64,000 bases of DNA from Paenirhodobacter ferrireducens (GCF_004022265.1 NZ_SAVB01000008.1:1-64000), one strand, 5' to 3'; positions 8,980-19,105 are shown, counted from the first letter of the stretch. The notes: generated by a model not told the origin, from the letters alone. Translations and numbers: made by a program.

Positions 8980-9968
8980 GCCGCATCCCCTGCCAGATAG
9001 TCGTTGAGGCGTACGGCGAGGCCCGGGTCGCGGGTGGCGATCAGGGTGAAGAGCGGCAGCTCGAAGCCCTCGCGCAGGAAGCCCTGCGCCTTCCAGCGAA
9101 AGGCCGGGCGCAGGGCTGCCCCGAGACCGTCCTCGATCCAGCGGAAGAGGGAGAGATAGAACTCGGCCACCGCATCGGCATAAAGCGCGGTGCGGATCGG
9201 ATCGGCCTGCAGATCGGCCTGAACCGGGTCGAGGGCGCGGAACACCTCGAAGCGCTCGGCGCCGGTGCGGTTGGTCAGGCGATGCCCGTCTTCCTCGACG
9301 AAATGCTCGGCGCAGAGCCGTGCCGTCGCGAGAATCCGGCGCGCCTCGAAGAAACTGCGCCAGTGCAGCTCAATGTCGTTGTGTACGGGGATCTCGGTGC
9401 AGCGGATCCCGGTCTCGTGCAGAAAGCCGGTGCGGTAGATCTTGTTCCACGGATAGGCCGAGATCCGCACGAGCCGCGCCGCCTGATCGGGGCGCAGCAG
9501 GACGGGCCGTTCGGGAATGCCGGCGCGCGTCCAGTGCAGCTGATCGGTATCGAGCGGGCCCGGCCGGCCCGCGGCGCGCAGCCGGCTGTCGACATGGCGG
9601 AACAGGCAGAAATCGAAGTCGGGGGTGCCGGGCGAGAGGAGATCATCGAGAAGGCCGGAAAAGGCCGGCAGCAGCAGGTCGTCGGAATCGAGGAACAGCA
9701 CGTGCGAGGTCTGCACCTGTGCAAGGCCGAGGTTGCGCGCATGGCCGGCCCCGCGCTGCAGCGCGCTGCGCAGCCAGGTCAGGCGGGGTTCCTCGGCCAG
9801 CTCGGGCAGGGCGAGCTCAGCCGCCGACAGCGGCACGTCCGAGGCATCGTCCACCACGATCACGCGCAGCCCCTGCGGCAGCGCAAGCAGCTGCCTCAGC
9901 AGCCGCGCCAGGCCTTCGGGGTCGTTCCAGACCGGGATGACGACCGAGAGGCCGGGGAGCGGGAGCAT
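8976..9968 (-). CDS. Glycosyltransferase family 2
   Basis: A 330-aa GT-A enzyme. It opens with LSVVIPVWNDPEGLARLL (about 7-24), has IVVDDASDVPLSAAE (about 36-50), the metal site FLDSDDLLLP (about 94-103) and an acceptor region with PWNKIYRTGFL. It is similar in architecture to the following GT2 but lacks the coiled-coil tail. It starts at ATG 9968, 13 nt downstream of the small 178-aa protein gene, and overlaps the next GT2 by 4 nt. That makes a three-gene unit 10518 to 7783. Donor and linkage cannot be read from the sequence. Confidence 0.85.
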   Translation of the reverse strand: MLPLPGLSVVIPVWNDPEGLARLLRQLLALPQGLRVIVVDDASDVPLSAAELALPELAEEPRLTWLRSALQRGAGHARNLGLAQVQTSHVLFLDSDDLLLPAFSGLLDDLLSPGTPDFDFCLFRHVDSRLRAAGRPGPLDTDQLHWTRAGIPERPVLLRPDQAARLVRISAYPWNKIYRTGFLHETGIRCTEIPVHNDIELHWRSFFEARRILATARLCAEHFVEEDGHRLTNRTGAERFEVFRALDPVQADLQADPIRTALYADAVAEFYLSLFRWIEDGLGAALRPAFRWKAQGFLREGFELPLFTLIATRDPGLAVRLNDYLAGDAA

Positions 9969-9981
9969 GGCTGCGCGCCGT

Positions 9982-10518
9982 TCAGAGCGCGAAGACCCGC
10001 AGGTCCTGCAGGTCGATCGCGCCGTTGTCGGGGCGGAAGAACAGGATCAGTTCCCGCCACGGCGCCGGTGCGGCCAGGGCAGGGTGATCGGCGAGGCTGA
10101 GGGCGTCGAGATGCAGGCTCGGTTCGGTGTAGGCGATGGCAGTCTTGCGGAAGAAGATGTCGTCGAAGCCACCCTCGCGGCCGTTGCGCAGGCACAGCCG
10201 GAAAGTCTGCGACACCGGCGCCTTGCTGCGGATCGCCACGCCGAGGAGCATTTTGCCCGCGAGCGGGCAGTCGTTGAGATTGATATGCAGCCCGAGCCAG
10301 CGCGCCTGACCCGCGACATCGAATTGCGCCGAGAGCAGTTCGCCGGGGCGGCTTGCGACGGTGACGGTGGTGGGGGCCTCGGGGTCGGTGTCGAAGAACA
10401 GGCCCGGCACCAGCGGTTCCTGGGGTGGCTGCGGCGTCGGCTCGAGGGTCAGCTGCCGCAGCACGGCCAGGCGGGAATTGACGCCGGCGTCGGAACCGAG
10501 ATCGAGGCTGTCGGACAT
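9982..10518 (-). CDS. Conserved-looking hypothetical protein, beta-rich
   Basis: A 178-aa protein that I do not recognise. It has no signal peptide or membrane segment. The middle (about 60-175) is rich in alternating hydrophobic residues and reads as a beta-sandwich, for example WLGLHINLNDCPLAGKMLLGVAI and ELILFFRPDNGAIDLQDLRVF. A similar small beta domain is fused to the N-terminus of the GlfT2-like enzyme at 52310 (residues about 30-140), so this may be a free-standing glycan-binding module. AAGGA lies seven nt before the ATG. It is the first gene of a unit with the two GT2 genes downstream, which suggests a role in the same glycan assembly. Confidence 0.6.
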   Translation of the reverse strand: MSDSLDLGSDAGVNSRLAVLRQLTLEPTPQPPQEPLVPGLFFDTDPEAPTTVTVASRPGELLSAQFDVAGQARWLGLHINLNDCPLAGKMLLGVAIRSKAPVSQTFRLCLRNGREGGFDDIFFRKTAIAYTEPSLHLDALSLADHPALAAPAPWRELILFFRPDNGAIDLQDLRVFAL

Positions 10519-10617
10519 GGGACGTTCCTTCTGCTGGGGCCCGAACTGATGGAAAATTCAGGGTGTTCCGGGCCTTGTTCATTCCCCTTCAGAGTTAGGA
10601 GGGGGAGCGGTGGAATG

Positions 10618-12354
10618 TCAATCTGGCGAGACGGGGGCGCCGGAACGGGCCAGCAGCATCCGTACCCGGGCGAGGATTTCCGTGGCGCGCCGGGCGAAGC
10701 TGTGCTGGTGGCGGACGGTTTCGTGCAGGGCTGCGGCGCGCCGGCGCCGTTCCTCCGGATGGGCAAGATAGTGGCGGATGGCCGCATCCAGCGCTGCGCC
10801 GCTGTCGACCTGAACGAGCGGATCGCCGAAGATCTCGGCGCCCTCCACCCGGTCCGAGATCAGGAACCCGCCCGCCATCGCCACGTCGAAGATCCGGTTC
10901 GAGAGGAAGCCGTGCTGCGCCATGTCCGGCCAGTGATCGTTGAGTACGATCGCGGCCCGGTGATACCAGGCGCCGAGGTCGCGGTTCGGCAGGCTCTCGC
11001 CCTGCACGAGGGCGGCAAAGGGGGTGTCGTCCCATTCGGCGCCATAGAGGGCCGGGACATGGCCGTGGGCCACCGCCTCGGCCACGATCCAGCGTTCAGC
11101 CCGGCGCGAATTGCCGACGAAGAGCAGCGGATGTGCGGGAATGGCATCCGTGCCCGGGGCGCGGGTGTCGGGGGCGAAACGGCTCGGGTCGGAACATTGC
11201 AGCAGCGCCGAGACGCGGTCGTGCAGGATCGGGCGCAGGGTCCGGGTGTAGCTTTCGGAGGCGACGAAGACATGGTCGTACCCCGCCATCTCCTCGGGCG
11301 AGACCCGGCCCGGATGGCTGATCATCCACATCAGCCGCAGCGCGCTGCCGAAGCGCGGTGCCGACCGCACGCCGCGCAGCAGCAGCGTTGCCTCCGGCGC
11401 CTGTGCGGCGGGGCGGTCGGCGAGTGCCCCCCAGGCGTCGGTCAGGCAGATCTCGGCCTGCGCGCCCTGTGCCTCGAGGGCCGCAGCCAGGCTCTCGGCG
11501 AAGTGGAAATCTCCCCAGCGATAGGCGCGGGCCTGATCGGGGGCGGGGCAGAGGAGCGCGATATGCGGGCCCCGCGCGCCGGCTGCCGGGCGCCGCGCGG
11601 GGTGCCGGGGCCGCGACGGGGGCGGGGGCAGGGGCAGGAGCAGCGGGTCCGGCCCGCCCTGTCCGCTGTCCTGTGCCACATCCGCCACCAGCGCGGCCAG
11701 TGCCGCGCCGGTGCTGTCGGCGGGGGCGGGGCTCAGCCGCAGCCGGCCCTGTCGCAAGGCCGCGGTCTCCTCCTGCGCAAGTTGCCGGGCGACGGCGTGA
11801 TCGGGGCTGGTGTCCAGCACCAGCCAGTCCGGGCCCGGCGGCGCGCGGCGCAGATGCGCGCGGACGGCGGGCAGGTCGGCGGCGGACTGCGCAGTCAGAA
11901 CGATCGTGCGCCGGGGCAGGAGCGGCACGAGGCCGTGGCCGTGCGGATCCGGATCGAGCCCGCGCGCCCAGCCTTCGCGGGCGTAATGCAGGATGGCGGC
12001 CTCCTGCGGCGCGACGCGGCGGGCCGAGAGCGTGTCATAGCCCGTGACGTCAAACCACGGGGCGGGGCGCCCGCCGCGTCGCCAGCCGCCTTGCAGATGT
12101 TCGTGCAGCGGCGCCGCGCCGCGCGGGTCTGCGGGCTCGAACAGGCAGACCAGTCGCCACAGGCTTTGCGGGTCGGGGCACAGGGCCCGCCAGGGGTGCA
12201 GCTCGGGGGGCTCGCTGCCCCAAAACCAGGCCGTCTCGAGCCAGTTTGCCGCACGTGCTGCCGCCTCAGGACCGAGGCCGCACAGGCGCTGCAGTCGCAG
12301 TGCCAGAAGAGGGGCCTGCGCAAGGGGGAGGAGGCGGGACGGCGGCAGGCTCAT
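10618..12354 (-). CDS. CgeB-like glycosyltransferase (GT-B)
   Basis: A 578-aa protein. The C-terminal about 300 residues resemble the CgeB/family 1-like glycosyltransferases. Landmarks are HIALLCPAPDQARAYRWGD (about 256-274), LMWMISHPG (about 337-345), YDHVFVASES (about 353-362), LLFVGNSRRAERW (about 402-414) and a donor-binding lobe RIFDVAMAGGFLISD (about 480-494). The first about 240 residues are unusual and helix-rich, including HPWRALCPDP and FDVTGYDT. I chose ATG 12354 because the in-frame extension upstream shows noncoding composition. The gene is divergent from rfbC, separated by about 210 nt that must hold both promoters. Sugar donor unknown. Confidence 0.75.
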   Translation of the reverse strand: MSLPPSRLLPLAQAPLLALRLQRLCGLGPEAAARAANWLETAWFWGSEPPELHPWRALCPDPQSLWRLVCLFEPADPRGAAPLHEHLQGGWRRGGRPAPWFDVTGYDTLSARRVAPQEAAILHYAREGWARGLDPDPHGHGLVPLLPRRTIVLTAQSAADLPAVRAHLRRAPPGPDWLVLDTSPDHAVARQLAQEETAALRQGRLRLSPAPADSTGAALAALVADVAQDSGQGGPDPLLLPLPPPPSRPRHPARRPAAGARGPHIALLCPAPDQARAYRWGDFHFAESLAAALEAQGAQAEICLTDAWGALADRPAAQAPEATLLLRGVRSAPRFGSALRLMWMISHPGRVSPEEMAGYDHVFVASESYTRTLRPILHDRVSALLQCSDPSRFAPDTRAPGTDAIPAHPLLFVGNSRRAERWIVAEAVAHGHVPALYGAEWDDTPFAALVQGESLPNRDLGAWYHRAAIVLNDHWPDMAQHGFLSNRIFDVAMAGGFLISDRVEGAEIFGDPLVQVDSGAALDAAIRHYLAHPEERRRRAAALHETVRHQHSFARRATEILARVRMLLARSGAPVSPD

Positions 12355-12563
12355 CGGCGGGATCGCTTGGCTGGGGACTTCTGATAAAGGCCAGGACGGG
12401 GAAGCCGTCGACCTCAGAACTGTACCCGGGCCGTGGCTTTTTGCAATGCGGCGCATGAAAATGCGGCAGTGCGGCGAAATCTGGCCGTCGCCTTCCGCGA
12501 GAGTTGCCACGATGCCGAAGCTGCGATACCTCTCGAAGCACCTTCCCTAGCGGAATTTCGAGA
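12355..12563. promoter_or_regulatory. Divergent intergenic region upstream of rfbCBDA
   Basis: This 209-nt gap separates the minus-strand CgeB-like gene from rfbC on the plus strand and should contain both promoters. A directly repeated AATGCGGC occurs twice within about 25 nt near 12445-12467, which could be a regulator site. I see no clear consensus -35/-10 pair, so this is placement by geometry. Confidence 0.35.
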
Positions 12564-13133
12564 ATGCAGATTGAAAAAACGGCACTGAGTGGCGTTGTCA
12601 TCATCACCCCGCGCCGCTTCGGCGACGCCCGGGGCTGGTTTTCCGAAACCTGGAATGCAGAGCGGATGGCGGAGGCCGGTCTCGATCTGGCCTTCGTGCA
12701 GGACAATCATTCCTTCTCGGCGACCAAGGGCACCCTGCGCGGGCTGCACTATCAGCGTCCGCCGCATGCGCAGGACAAGCTGGTGCGCTGCACCCGCGGC
12801 GAGATCTTCGACGTGGCCGTCGACATCCGCAAGGGCAGCCCGACCTATGGCCAATGGGTGGGCGAGGTGCTGAGCGCCGAGAATGGCCGCCAGCTGCTGA
12901 TCCCCAAGGGTTTCCTGCACGGCTTCGTCACCCTGACGGCCGATTGCGAGGTGCAGTACAAATGCACTGATGTCTATGCCCCGGACTGTGACGGTGGCAT
13001 CCGCTGGAACGACCCGACGATCGGTATCGACTGGGGACTTGGCGACACCGCGCCGGTGCTTTCGGCCAAGGACGAGGTCGCGCCGCTGCTGGCCGATTTC
13101 GACAGCCCCTTCACCTGGGAGGGGGCGGCATGA
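12564..13133 (+). CDS. rfbC: dTDP-4-dehydrorhamnose 3,5-epimerase
   Basis: RfbC/RmlC epimerises dTDP-4-keto-6-deoxyglucose at C3 and C5, the third step in making dTDP-L-rhamnose. The 189-aa product has the family's cupin core: RGWFSETWN (about 20-28), GTLRGLHYQ with the catalytic His (about 55-63), [18 protein letters not shown] (about 78-95) and IPKGFLHGF (about 113-121). Length is normal. The start is ATG 12564; a 20-codon upstream extension reads as noncoding. It is the first gene of rfbCBDA, and its stop overlaps rfbB by 4 nt. Cytosolic. Confidence 0.95.
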   Translation: MQIEKTALSGVVIITPRRFGDARGWFSETWNAERMAEAGLDLAFVQDNHSFSATKGTLRGLHYQRPPHAQDKLVRCTRGEIFDVAVDIRKGSPTYGQWVGEVLSAENGRQLLIPKGFLHGFVTLTADCEVQYKCTDVYAPDCDGGIRWNDPTIGIDWGLGDTAPVLSAKDEVAPLLADFDSPFTWEGAA

Positions 13134-14179
13134 AACTGCTGGTGACCGGCGGTGCCGGCTTCATCGGGTCGGCCGTGGTGCGGCTCGCTGTCGCGCGTGG
13201 CCATGCGGTGGTCAACGTCGACGCCCTGACCTATGCCGCCTGCCTCGACAACGTGGCCTCGGTGGCGCAAAGCCCGCTTTATGCCTTCGAACAGGCCGAC
13301 ATCCGCGACCGCGCCGCCCTTGACCGGGTGTTCGCGAAGCACCGCCCCGATGCGGTGATGCATCTTGCCGCGGAAAGCCATGTCGACCGCTCGATCGACG
13401 GGCCGGGCGACTTCATCGAGACGAACGTGATCGGCACCTTCAACATGCTGGAAGCGGCGCGGAAATACTGGACCGAGGCGGGCCGCCCCGAGACCTTCCG
13501 CTTCCACCACATCTCGACCGACGAGGTCTTCGGCTCGCTGCCCAAGGACCCCTCGATCAAGTTCACCGAGGACACGCCCTACGATCCGCGCAGCCCCTAT
13601 TCGGCCTCGAAGGCCTCGTCCGACCATCTGGTGCGGGCCTGGCACGAGACCTATGGCCTGCCGGTGGTGCTGACGAACTGCTCGAACAATTACGGCCCGT
13701 TCCACTTCCCGGAAAAGCTGGTGCCGGTGATCATCCTCAACGCCCTCGCGGGCAAGCCGCTGCCTATCTATGGCGACGGTTCGAACATCCGCGACTGGCT
13801 GTTCGTCGAGGATCATGCCGACGCGCTGCTTTTGGTGGTGGAGAAGGGCGCGCTTGGCCGCAGCTACAACATTGGCGGCGAGAACGAACGCACCAATCTC
13901 GAGCTGGTGCGCACGCTCTGCGCCATTCTCGACGAGAAGCGGCCGAAGGCGCAGGGGAGCTATGCCGACCAGATCACCTTCGTCACCGACCGCCCGGGCC
14001 ATGACGCGCGCTATGCGATCGACCCGACGCGGATCCGCACCGAGCTGGGCTGGCGCCCCTCGGTCACCGTCGAGGAAGGCCTTGCCCGCACCGTGCAATG
14101 GTATCTCGACAACGAGCCGTGGTGGCGTGCGCTGCAGGGCCGCAAGGGCGTCGGCGAACGCCTGGGGGTCAAGGCATGA
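13130..14179 (+). CDS. rfbB: dTDP-glucose 4,6-dehydratase
   Basis: RfbB/RmlB converts dTDP-glucose to dTDP-4-keto-6-deoxyglucose with bound NAD. The 349-aa protein has the Rossmann motif [10 protein letters not shown] at residues 7-16, [15 protein letters not shown] (about 78-92), [10 protein letters not shown] (about 125-134) carrying the catalytic Thr-Asp-Glu, and the [10 protein letters not shown] signature (about 158-167) with the catalytic Tyr and Lys. All key residues are present and the length is normal. The ATG overlaps the rfbC stop (ATGA), and its own stop overlaps the rfbD start in the same way. Confidence 0.96.
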   Translation: MKLLVTGGAGFIGSAVVRLAVARGHAVVNVDALTYAACLDNVASVAQSPLYAFEQADIRDRAALDRVFAKHRPDAVMHLAAESHVDRSIDGPGDFIETNVIGTFNMLEAARKYWTEAGRPETFRFHHISTDEVFGSLPKDPSIKFTEDTPYDPRSPYSASKASSDHLVRAWHETYGLPVVLTNCSNNYGPFHFPEKLVPVIILNALAGKPLPIYGDGSNIRDWLFVEDHADALLLVVEKGALGRSYNIGGENERTNLELVRTLCAILDEKRPKAQGSYADQITFVTDRPGHDARYAIDPTRIRTELGWRPSVTVEEGLARTVQWYLDNEPWWRALQGRKGVGERLGVKA

Positions 14180-15024
14180 TCCTGGTTTTCGGCAAAACTG
14201 GACAGGTCGCGACCGAGCTGCAGGCGCTCGCCTCCGGGGCGCGGTTTCTCGGCCGTGACGAGGCCGACCTTTCGAACCCCGAGGCCTGCGCGGCGCAGAT
14301 CCGCGTGCTCGGACCCGCGGCGGTGATCAATGCCGCCGCCTGGACGGCGGTGGACAAGGCCGAGGCCGAGGAGGCGGCGGCGACCGTGGTCAACGGTGCC
14401 GCCCCGGCGGCGATGGCCGCGGTCTGTGCCGAGCTTGGCATCCCCTTCGTGCAGATCTCGACCGACTATGTCTTCGACGGTGCCGGCGAGGCCCCGTTCG
14501 CCCCCGATGCCCCGACCGCGCCGCTTGGCGCCTATGGGCGTTCGAAACTCGTGGGCGAAGAGGGCGTGCGTGCCGCGGGCGGGGTGCATGCGATCCTGCG
14601 CACCTCCTGGGTATTCTCGGCGCATGGTGCGAATTTCCTCAAGACCATGCGGCGGCTTGGTGCCGAACGCGAGAGGCTGACCGTGGTCGCCGACCAGATC
14701 GGCGGGCCGACGCCGGCGCGGGCGATCGCAGAGGCCTGCCTGACGATCGCGCAGGCGCTGATCGTCGATCCGGCGAAGACCGGCACCTATCACTTCTCGG
14801 GCGCGCCCGACGTGTCCTGGGCCGCATTCGCGCGCGAGATCATGGCGCAGGCCGGCCTGTCCTGTGCGATCGAGGAGATCCCGACCAGCGCCTATCCGAC
14901 GCCGGCACGCCGTCCGGCCAATTCCCGGATGGCCTGCGAGACCCTGTCCGCCTTCGGCCTGAGCCGCCCCGACTGGCGTGCGGCCACCCGCGAGGCCCTC
15001 ACGGAACTTGGAACAATCGCATGA
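14176..15024 (+). CDS. rfbD: dTDP-4-dehydrorhamnose reductase
   Basis: RfbD/RmlD reduces the 4-keto group to give dTDP-L-rhamnose, the last step. The 282-aa product starts [14 protein letters not shown], the NAD(P)H-binding loop, followed by [10 protein letters not shown] (about 56-65), [10 protein letters not shown] (about 94-103) with the catalytic Thr, and YGRSKLVGE (about 121-129) with the Tyr/Lys pair. It is a short-chain-dehydrogenase-fold cytosolic enzyme. The start was placed at ATG 14176, which overlaps the rfbB stop by 4 nt. A longer frame starting inside rfbB was discarded. Confidence 0.95.
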   Translation: MILVFGKTGQVATELQALASGARFLGRDEADLSNPEACAAQIRVLGPAAVINAAAWTAVDKAEAEEAAATVVNGAAPAAMAAVCAELGIPFVQISTDYVFDGAGEAPFAPDAPTAPLGAYGRSKLVGEEGVRAAGGVHAILRTSWVFSAHGANFLKTMRRLGAERERLTVVADQIGGPTPARAIAEACLTIAQALIVDPAKTGTYHFSGAPDVSWAAFAREIMAQAGLSCAIEEIPTSAYPTPARRPANSRMACETLSAFGLSRPDWRAATREALTELGTIA

Positions 15025-15902
15025 AACGCAAGGGCATCATCCTGGCCGGGGGCTCCGGCACGCGGCTTTATCCGATCACCATCGGCGTCTCGAAGCAGTT
15101 GCTGCCGGTCTATGACAAGCCGATGATCTATTATCCGCTGTCGGTGCTGATGCTGGCCGGGATCCGCGAGATCGCGGTGATCACCACGCCGCAGGATCAG
15201 GACCAGTTCAAGCGCACGCTGGGCGACGGCAGCCAGTGGGGGCTGAGCCTGACCTATATCGAGCAGCCCTCGCCCGACGGGCTGGCGCAGGCCTATCTGC
15301 TGGCCGAGGATTTCCTTGCCGGTGCGCCCTCGGCGATGGTTCTGGGCGACAACATCTTCTTCGGTCATGGCCTGCCCGAGCTGCTGTCGGCGGCGGGTGC
15401 CCAGGACGAGGGCGGCACCGTCTTCGGTTATCGCGTCGCCGATCCGGAGCGTTATGGCGTGGTCGATTTCGACGCCGACGGCAAGGTGCGCTCGATCATC
15501 GAGAAACCCGAGGTGCCGCCCTCGAACTATGCCGTTACCGGGCTTTATTTCCTGGACGGCTCGGCGCCCGAACGTGCACGCAAGGTGGCGCCCTCGCCGC
15601 GCGGCGAGCTCGAGATCGTGACGCTGCTCGAGATGTATCTCGCCGAGGGGCTGCTGAACGTGCAGCAGATGGGGCGCGGCTATGCCTGGCTCGACACCGG
15701 GACGCATGGCTCGCTGCTCGATGCCGGCAATTTCGTGCGCACGCTCTCGAGCCGGCAGGGATTGCAGACCGGCTCGCCTGAAGAAATCGCCTTCATGCAG
15801 GGGTGGATCGACCCGGCCCGGCTGGCCGAGATGGCCGAGACCTACAAGAAGACGGGGTACGGGCAATACCTGCAGGGGCTGCTGGCAGCCGCGCGGGAGT
15901 AA
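15021..15902 (+). CDS. rfbA: Glucose-1-phosphate thymidylyltransferase
   Basis: RfbA/RmlA makes dTDP-glucose from glucose 1-phosphate and dTTP, the committed step of the dTDP-L-rhamnose pathway. The 293-aa protein begins with GIILAGGSGTRLYPIT, the nucleotidyltransferase signature, and continues with KQLLPVYDKPMIYYPLS (about 26-42), VLGDNIFFGHG (about 109-119) and IIEKPEVPPSNYAVTG (about 157-172). It ends with the C-terminal LDTGTHGSLLDAGNF. All hallmark residues and the normal length are present. Its ATG overlaps the rfbD stop by 4 nt, closing a tightly coupled CBDA operon. Confidence 0.96.
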   Translation: MKRKGIILAGGSGTRLYPITIGVSKQLLPVYDKPMIYYPLSVLMLAGIREIAVITTPQDQDQFKRTLGDGSQWGLSLTYIEQPSPDGLAQAYLLAEDFLAGAPSAMVLGDNIFFGHGLPELLSAAGAQDEGGTVFGYRVADPERYGVVDFDADGKVRSIIEKPEVPPSNYAVTGLYFLDGSAPERARKVAPSPRGELEIVTLLEMYLAEGLLNVQQMGRGYAWLDTGTHGSLLDAGNFVRTLSSRQGLQTGSPEEIAFMQGWIDPARLAEMAETYKKTGYGQYLQGLLAAARE

Positions 15903-16009
15903 GGGACCGCTCTGCAGGGGCCGCGTTTGTGCAGCCACAGCCGATGGCAGTATCCCTGATGTTCTGATGAAACCTGTCTCGAAACTGCTCAGGAGCGATG
16001 AGGCGACGC

Positions 16010-19000
16010 ATGCCTGAAATGTCTTTCACTGACCGGAGGATTTCCTCAGATTTCTACGACCTGGTTGTCCACAGCGGCTATTTCGATGCCGACTGGTATT
16101 GCGCGCGCTATCCGGATGTGGCGGAGACCGGGCTCGACCCGCTGCAGCACTACCTGAAGATCGGGACGCTGTTGCGGCGCGATCCCTCGCCGCTTTTCGA
16201 GACAGCCTTCTATCTGCAGCAATGCGGAGCGGAGCGGCCGGTCGGAGTGCCGCCGCTGGTCGACTTCCTGACCCGCGGTCGCGGCAAGGGATGGAAGGCG
16301 CGGGCGAGCCAGGGGCAGGTGGCCCTGGTCGCGCATGTCTTCCATCTCGATGTGCTTGCCGACCTGTCGCACTATGCCGCGAACTTCCCGGCCGGCTTCG
16401 ATCGCTTCGTGACTTGCCCCGACAGCTTCGGTCCGACGGAGCTCGACCGGATCCGCGCGGCCCTGCCGGAAGCCCGGATTGTGCCGGTGCCGAATGCCGG
16501 GCAGGATGTCGGCGCGTTGATGGCACTGGACGCGCAAGTCGGCCTGACGCGCTATGACGTGATCTGCAAGATGCACAGCAAGAAGGGGGCGAAGGAACCC
16601 GCGCGCTGGCGCCATGCCCTGCTGCGCGGCATCCTCGGCTCGCGCGGGCAGGTCGATCAGATCCTCGAGGCCTTCGAGCGCGATCCGCGCCTGATGCTGG
16701 TCGGGGCGCGGCAGCTCTACCTGCATGGTCCCTCCTACATGTGGCAGAATGCCGAGACGCTGGGAGAGATGTTCTCCGGCCTGATCGGCGATTTCGACTA
16801 CCTGCGGCGGGACTGGGGCTTCATCGGCGGCACCTGCTTCTGGATCCGGGGCGCGGCCTTCGGCGAGATCCGCGCGGCCCTTGCCCCGGTTGAATTCCGG
16901 CCGGCCGCCTATACCGACGACGGCACCGTGGCGCATAGCGTCGAGCGTCTGTTCGGCATGGTGGCCGCCTTGCGCAACGGGACGGTGATGCTGTGTGACG
17001 TGAGCACCCCCGAGGTGATGGAAATCGTGCACGGGGGCTTTCCGGCGAACGGCCCGCGTGAGCGGGTGATGATCTCCGACCTGCTGCGCCAGATCGACTT
17101 TCCCGAAGAGCTGGTTCGCACCTGGATGCCGCACGGCGCGATCAACGGCAGCGGGGCCACTTTTGTGCGCGGCTGGCTGGCGCTGATCGGAGATCCGCTG
17201 CCCCGTCGCGGCTATCTGCAGATCGAAGGCGAGCGGGTGCCCTTCCTTGCCGGAGGCTTCCGCGCCGATCTCAAGCAGAACGGCGTCAACGAGGGCTGGC
17301 ACGCGTTTCAGGTCTCGGTTCCGGGCTCGCTGTGCGATGGCAAGCCGCATGAGGTGGTTCTGTTCGACGAACAGACCGGGGGCGAGCTTGACCGGTGCAC
17401 CTTCGCCTGGACGAAACCGAAGCGCGACTATTGGGATTTTCAGGGTTTTCTGAAAGCGTCGATGACCCAGCCGGAGGTGATGACCCCCTTCGTCGAAGAG
17501 GACAAGCGCGCCTTCGCGGTGATGGAGAACATCGCCAACCGCATGGCGCGCAAGGGCCTTGCGGCCGAGCCGCGGCCTCTTGTCTCGGTCGTCATGCCGA
17601 TGTTCAACCGCGCGAGCGTTGTCAGCGAGGCGATTGCATCGGTGCTGGCGCAGACCTATCCGGACTTCGAGCTGATCGTCGTTGACGACGGCAGCCGCGA
17701 CGACAGCGTGGCGGTGGTGCGGCGCTTTGACGACCCGCGCATCCGGCTGATCGAGCTGGGCGAGAACCGGGGGGTTACCGTGGCGCGCAATACTGCCTTA
17801 CGGCAGGCCCAGGGCGAGATCATTGCCTATCTCGACAGCGACAACACCTGGGACAGCCGCTTTCTTGCGGCGCATGTGGGCGCATTGCTCGAGCTGCCCG
17901 ACGCCGACATGATCTATTCCGGCGTGCTGCTCTACAGCGGCCAGGCGACAGAGCCCTATGCGATGCGCTATGGCCATCTGCACCGGGCGCTGCTCGAGAA
18001 CAAGAACTACATCGACAACAACATCATCGTTCACCGGCGGGCGTTTCTGGACCGGCTTGGCGGTTTCGACGAGTCCCTGCGCCGCTATGTCGACTGGGAT
18101 CTGGTCCTGCGCGCGACCGAGGTCGGGCGGGTCTATTCGGTGCCGATGCTGCTGTGCCACTACTACTACAGCCGCACCGAGAACGCGATCACCGACAACC
18201 CGACCCATGTCGCTCATCTCGATGTGCTGCGTGCGAACCTCGGGGCGCGGCAGAAGGCGCATCTGGCGCAGCTCGACACCGCCGATCTGGTCCGCCCGGT
18301 CAGCATCATCGTGCCGAACTGGCAGTCGCTCGAGGACATCCGGGACTGCATCGAGGCGCTGCACCGGCGCGACTGGCAGGGGATGCTCGACATCATCGTG
18401 GTCGACAACGATTCGACCGAGGAGGTGCGGGCCTATCTGCGCGCCGAGCACGAGGCCGGGCGCATCCGTTTCGAGCCGCTCGACGGCAATTACGGCTTCA
18501 CCTATGCGGTCAATATCGGCATCGCGCTGGCCCGGCCCGAGTCGGACGTGATCTTGCTCAACAACGACGCGATCGCCCAGCCCGGTTCGGTGCAGGCGCT
18601 GCAGCGTGCCTGTCTCGGCAATCCCCGCGCCGGCATGACCGTGCCGCGCCAGATCCTGCCCGCCGGCACCAAGACGCTGCGCACCCATGTGCCCTTCGCG
18701 CGCGAGACGAACGATTGCGACGTGAACATCTCGGCCCATCACCGCAATGTGGCGACTGTGCCGGTGTTCCATGACGGCGGGGGGCTCGAGCTGAACTATG
18801 CGGCCTTCTTTGCCGTCTACATCCGGCGCGAGCTTCTGGACGAGATCGGGCCGCTCGATGCCGAATACGGCCGTCACTATCGCTCGGACCGGGTCTATTC
18901 CGACCTGATGCGCAACCTGACCGACTACCGCATGTTCTATGTGCCGGAGTCGCATTTCATCCACAAGTTGCAGAAGGCGACGGACCATCTGCGAGAAGTG

Positions 19001-19105
19001 GGGGAAAAGGACAAGAGTTTCGAGCTGATGTTCAAGCGCAACCAGTGGGATGCCGAGACCGCCGGGAGGCTGAACTTCCGCGCGCCGCCCTGGGACGTGT
19101 TCTGA
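16010..19105 (+). CDS. Three-domain glycosyltransferase: RgpF-like plus two GT2 domains
   Basis: A 1031-aa cytosolic protein. Residues about 20-60 hold one copy of the module FDADWYCARYPDVAETGLDPLQHY in shortened consensus form. Residues about 103-330 are RgpF-like (VALVAHVFHLDVL, PNAGQDVGALM, KMHSKKG). A GT2 domain follows at about 523-740, with SVVMPMFNRAS, IVVDDGSRDDS and YLDSDN as DxD. A second GT2 domain follows at about 763-1000, with SIIVPNW, IIVVDNDS and LLNNDAI. I chose ATG 16010 because GAGG lies six nt upstream; ATG 15998 and 16019 are alternatives. Downstream of rfbA by about 107 nt and co-directional, it is a good candidate for a rhamnan-type polymer synthase using dTDP-L-rhamnose. 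Confidence 0.85.
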   Translation: MPEMSFTDRRISSDFYDLVVHSGYFDADWYCARYPDVAETGLDPLQHYLKIGTLLRRDPSPLFETAFYLQQCGAERPVGVPPLVDFLTRGRGKGWKARASQGQVALVAHVFHLDVLADLSHYAANFPAGFDRFVTCPDSFGPTELDRIRAALPEARIVPVPNAGQDVGALMALDAQVGLTRYDVICKMHSKKGAKEPARWRHALLRGILGSRGQVDQILEAFERDPRLMLVGARQLYLHGPSYMWQNAETLGEMFSGLIGDFDYLRRDWGFIGGTCFWIRGAAFGEIRAALAPVEFRPAAYTDDGTVAHSVERLFGMVAALRNGTVMLCDVSTPEVMEIVHGGFPANGPRERVMISDLLRQIDFPEELVRTWMPHGAINGSGATFVRGWLALIGDPLPRRGYLQIEGERVPFLAGGFRADLKQNGVNEGWHAFQVSVPGSLCDGKPHEVVLFDEQTGGELDRCTFAWTKPKRDYWDFQGFLKASMTQPEVMTPFVEEDKRAFAVMENIANRMARKGLAAEPRPLVSVVMPMFNRASVVSEAIASVLAQTYPDFELIVVDDGSRDDSVAVVRRFDDPRIRLIELGENRGVTVARNTALRQAQGEIIAYLDSDNTWDSRFLAAHVGALLELPDADMIYSGVLLYSGQATEPYAMRYGHLHRALLENKNYIDNNIIVHRRAFLDRLGGFDESLRRYVDWDLVLRATEVGRVYSVPMLLCHYYYSRTENAITDNPTHVAHLDVLRANLGARQKAHLAQLDTADLVRPVSIIVPNWQSLEDIRDCIEALHRRDWQGMLDIIVVDNDSTEEVRAYLRAEHEAGRIRFEPLDGNYGFTYAVNIGIALARPESDVILLNNDAIAQPGSVQALQRACLGNPRAGMTVPRQILPAGTKTLRTHVPFARETNDCDVNISAHHRNVATVPVFHDGGGLELNYAAFFAVYIRRELLDEIGPLDAEYGRHYRSDRVYSDLMRNLTDYRMFYVPESHFIHKLQKATDHLREVGEKDKSFELMFKRNQWDAETAGRLNFRAPPWDVF

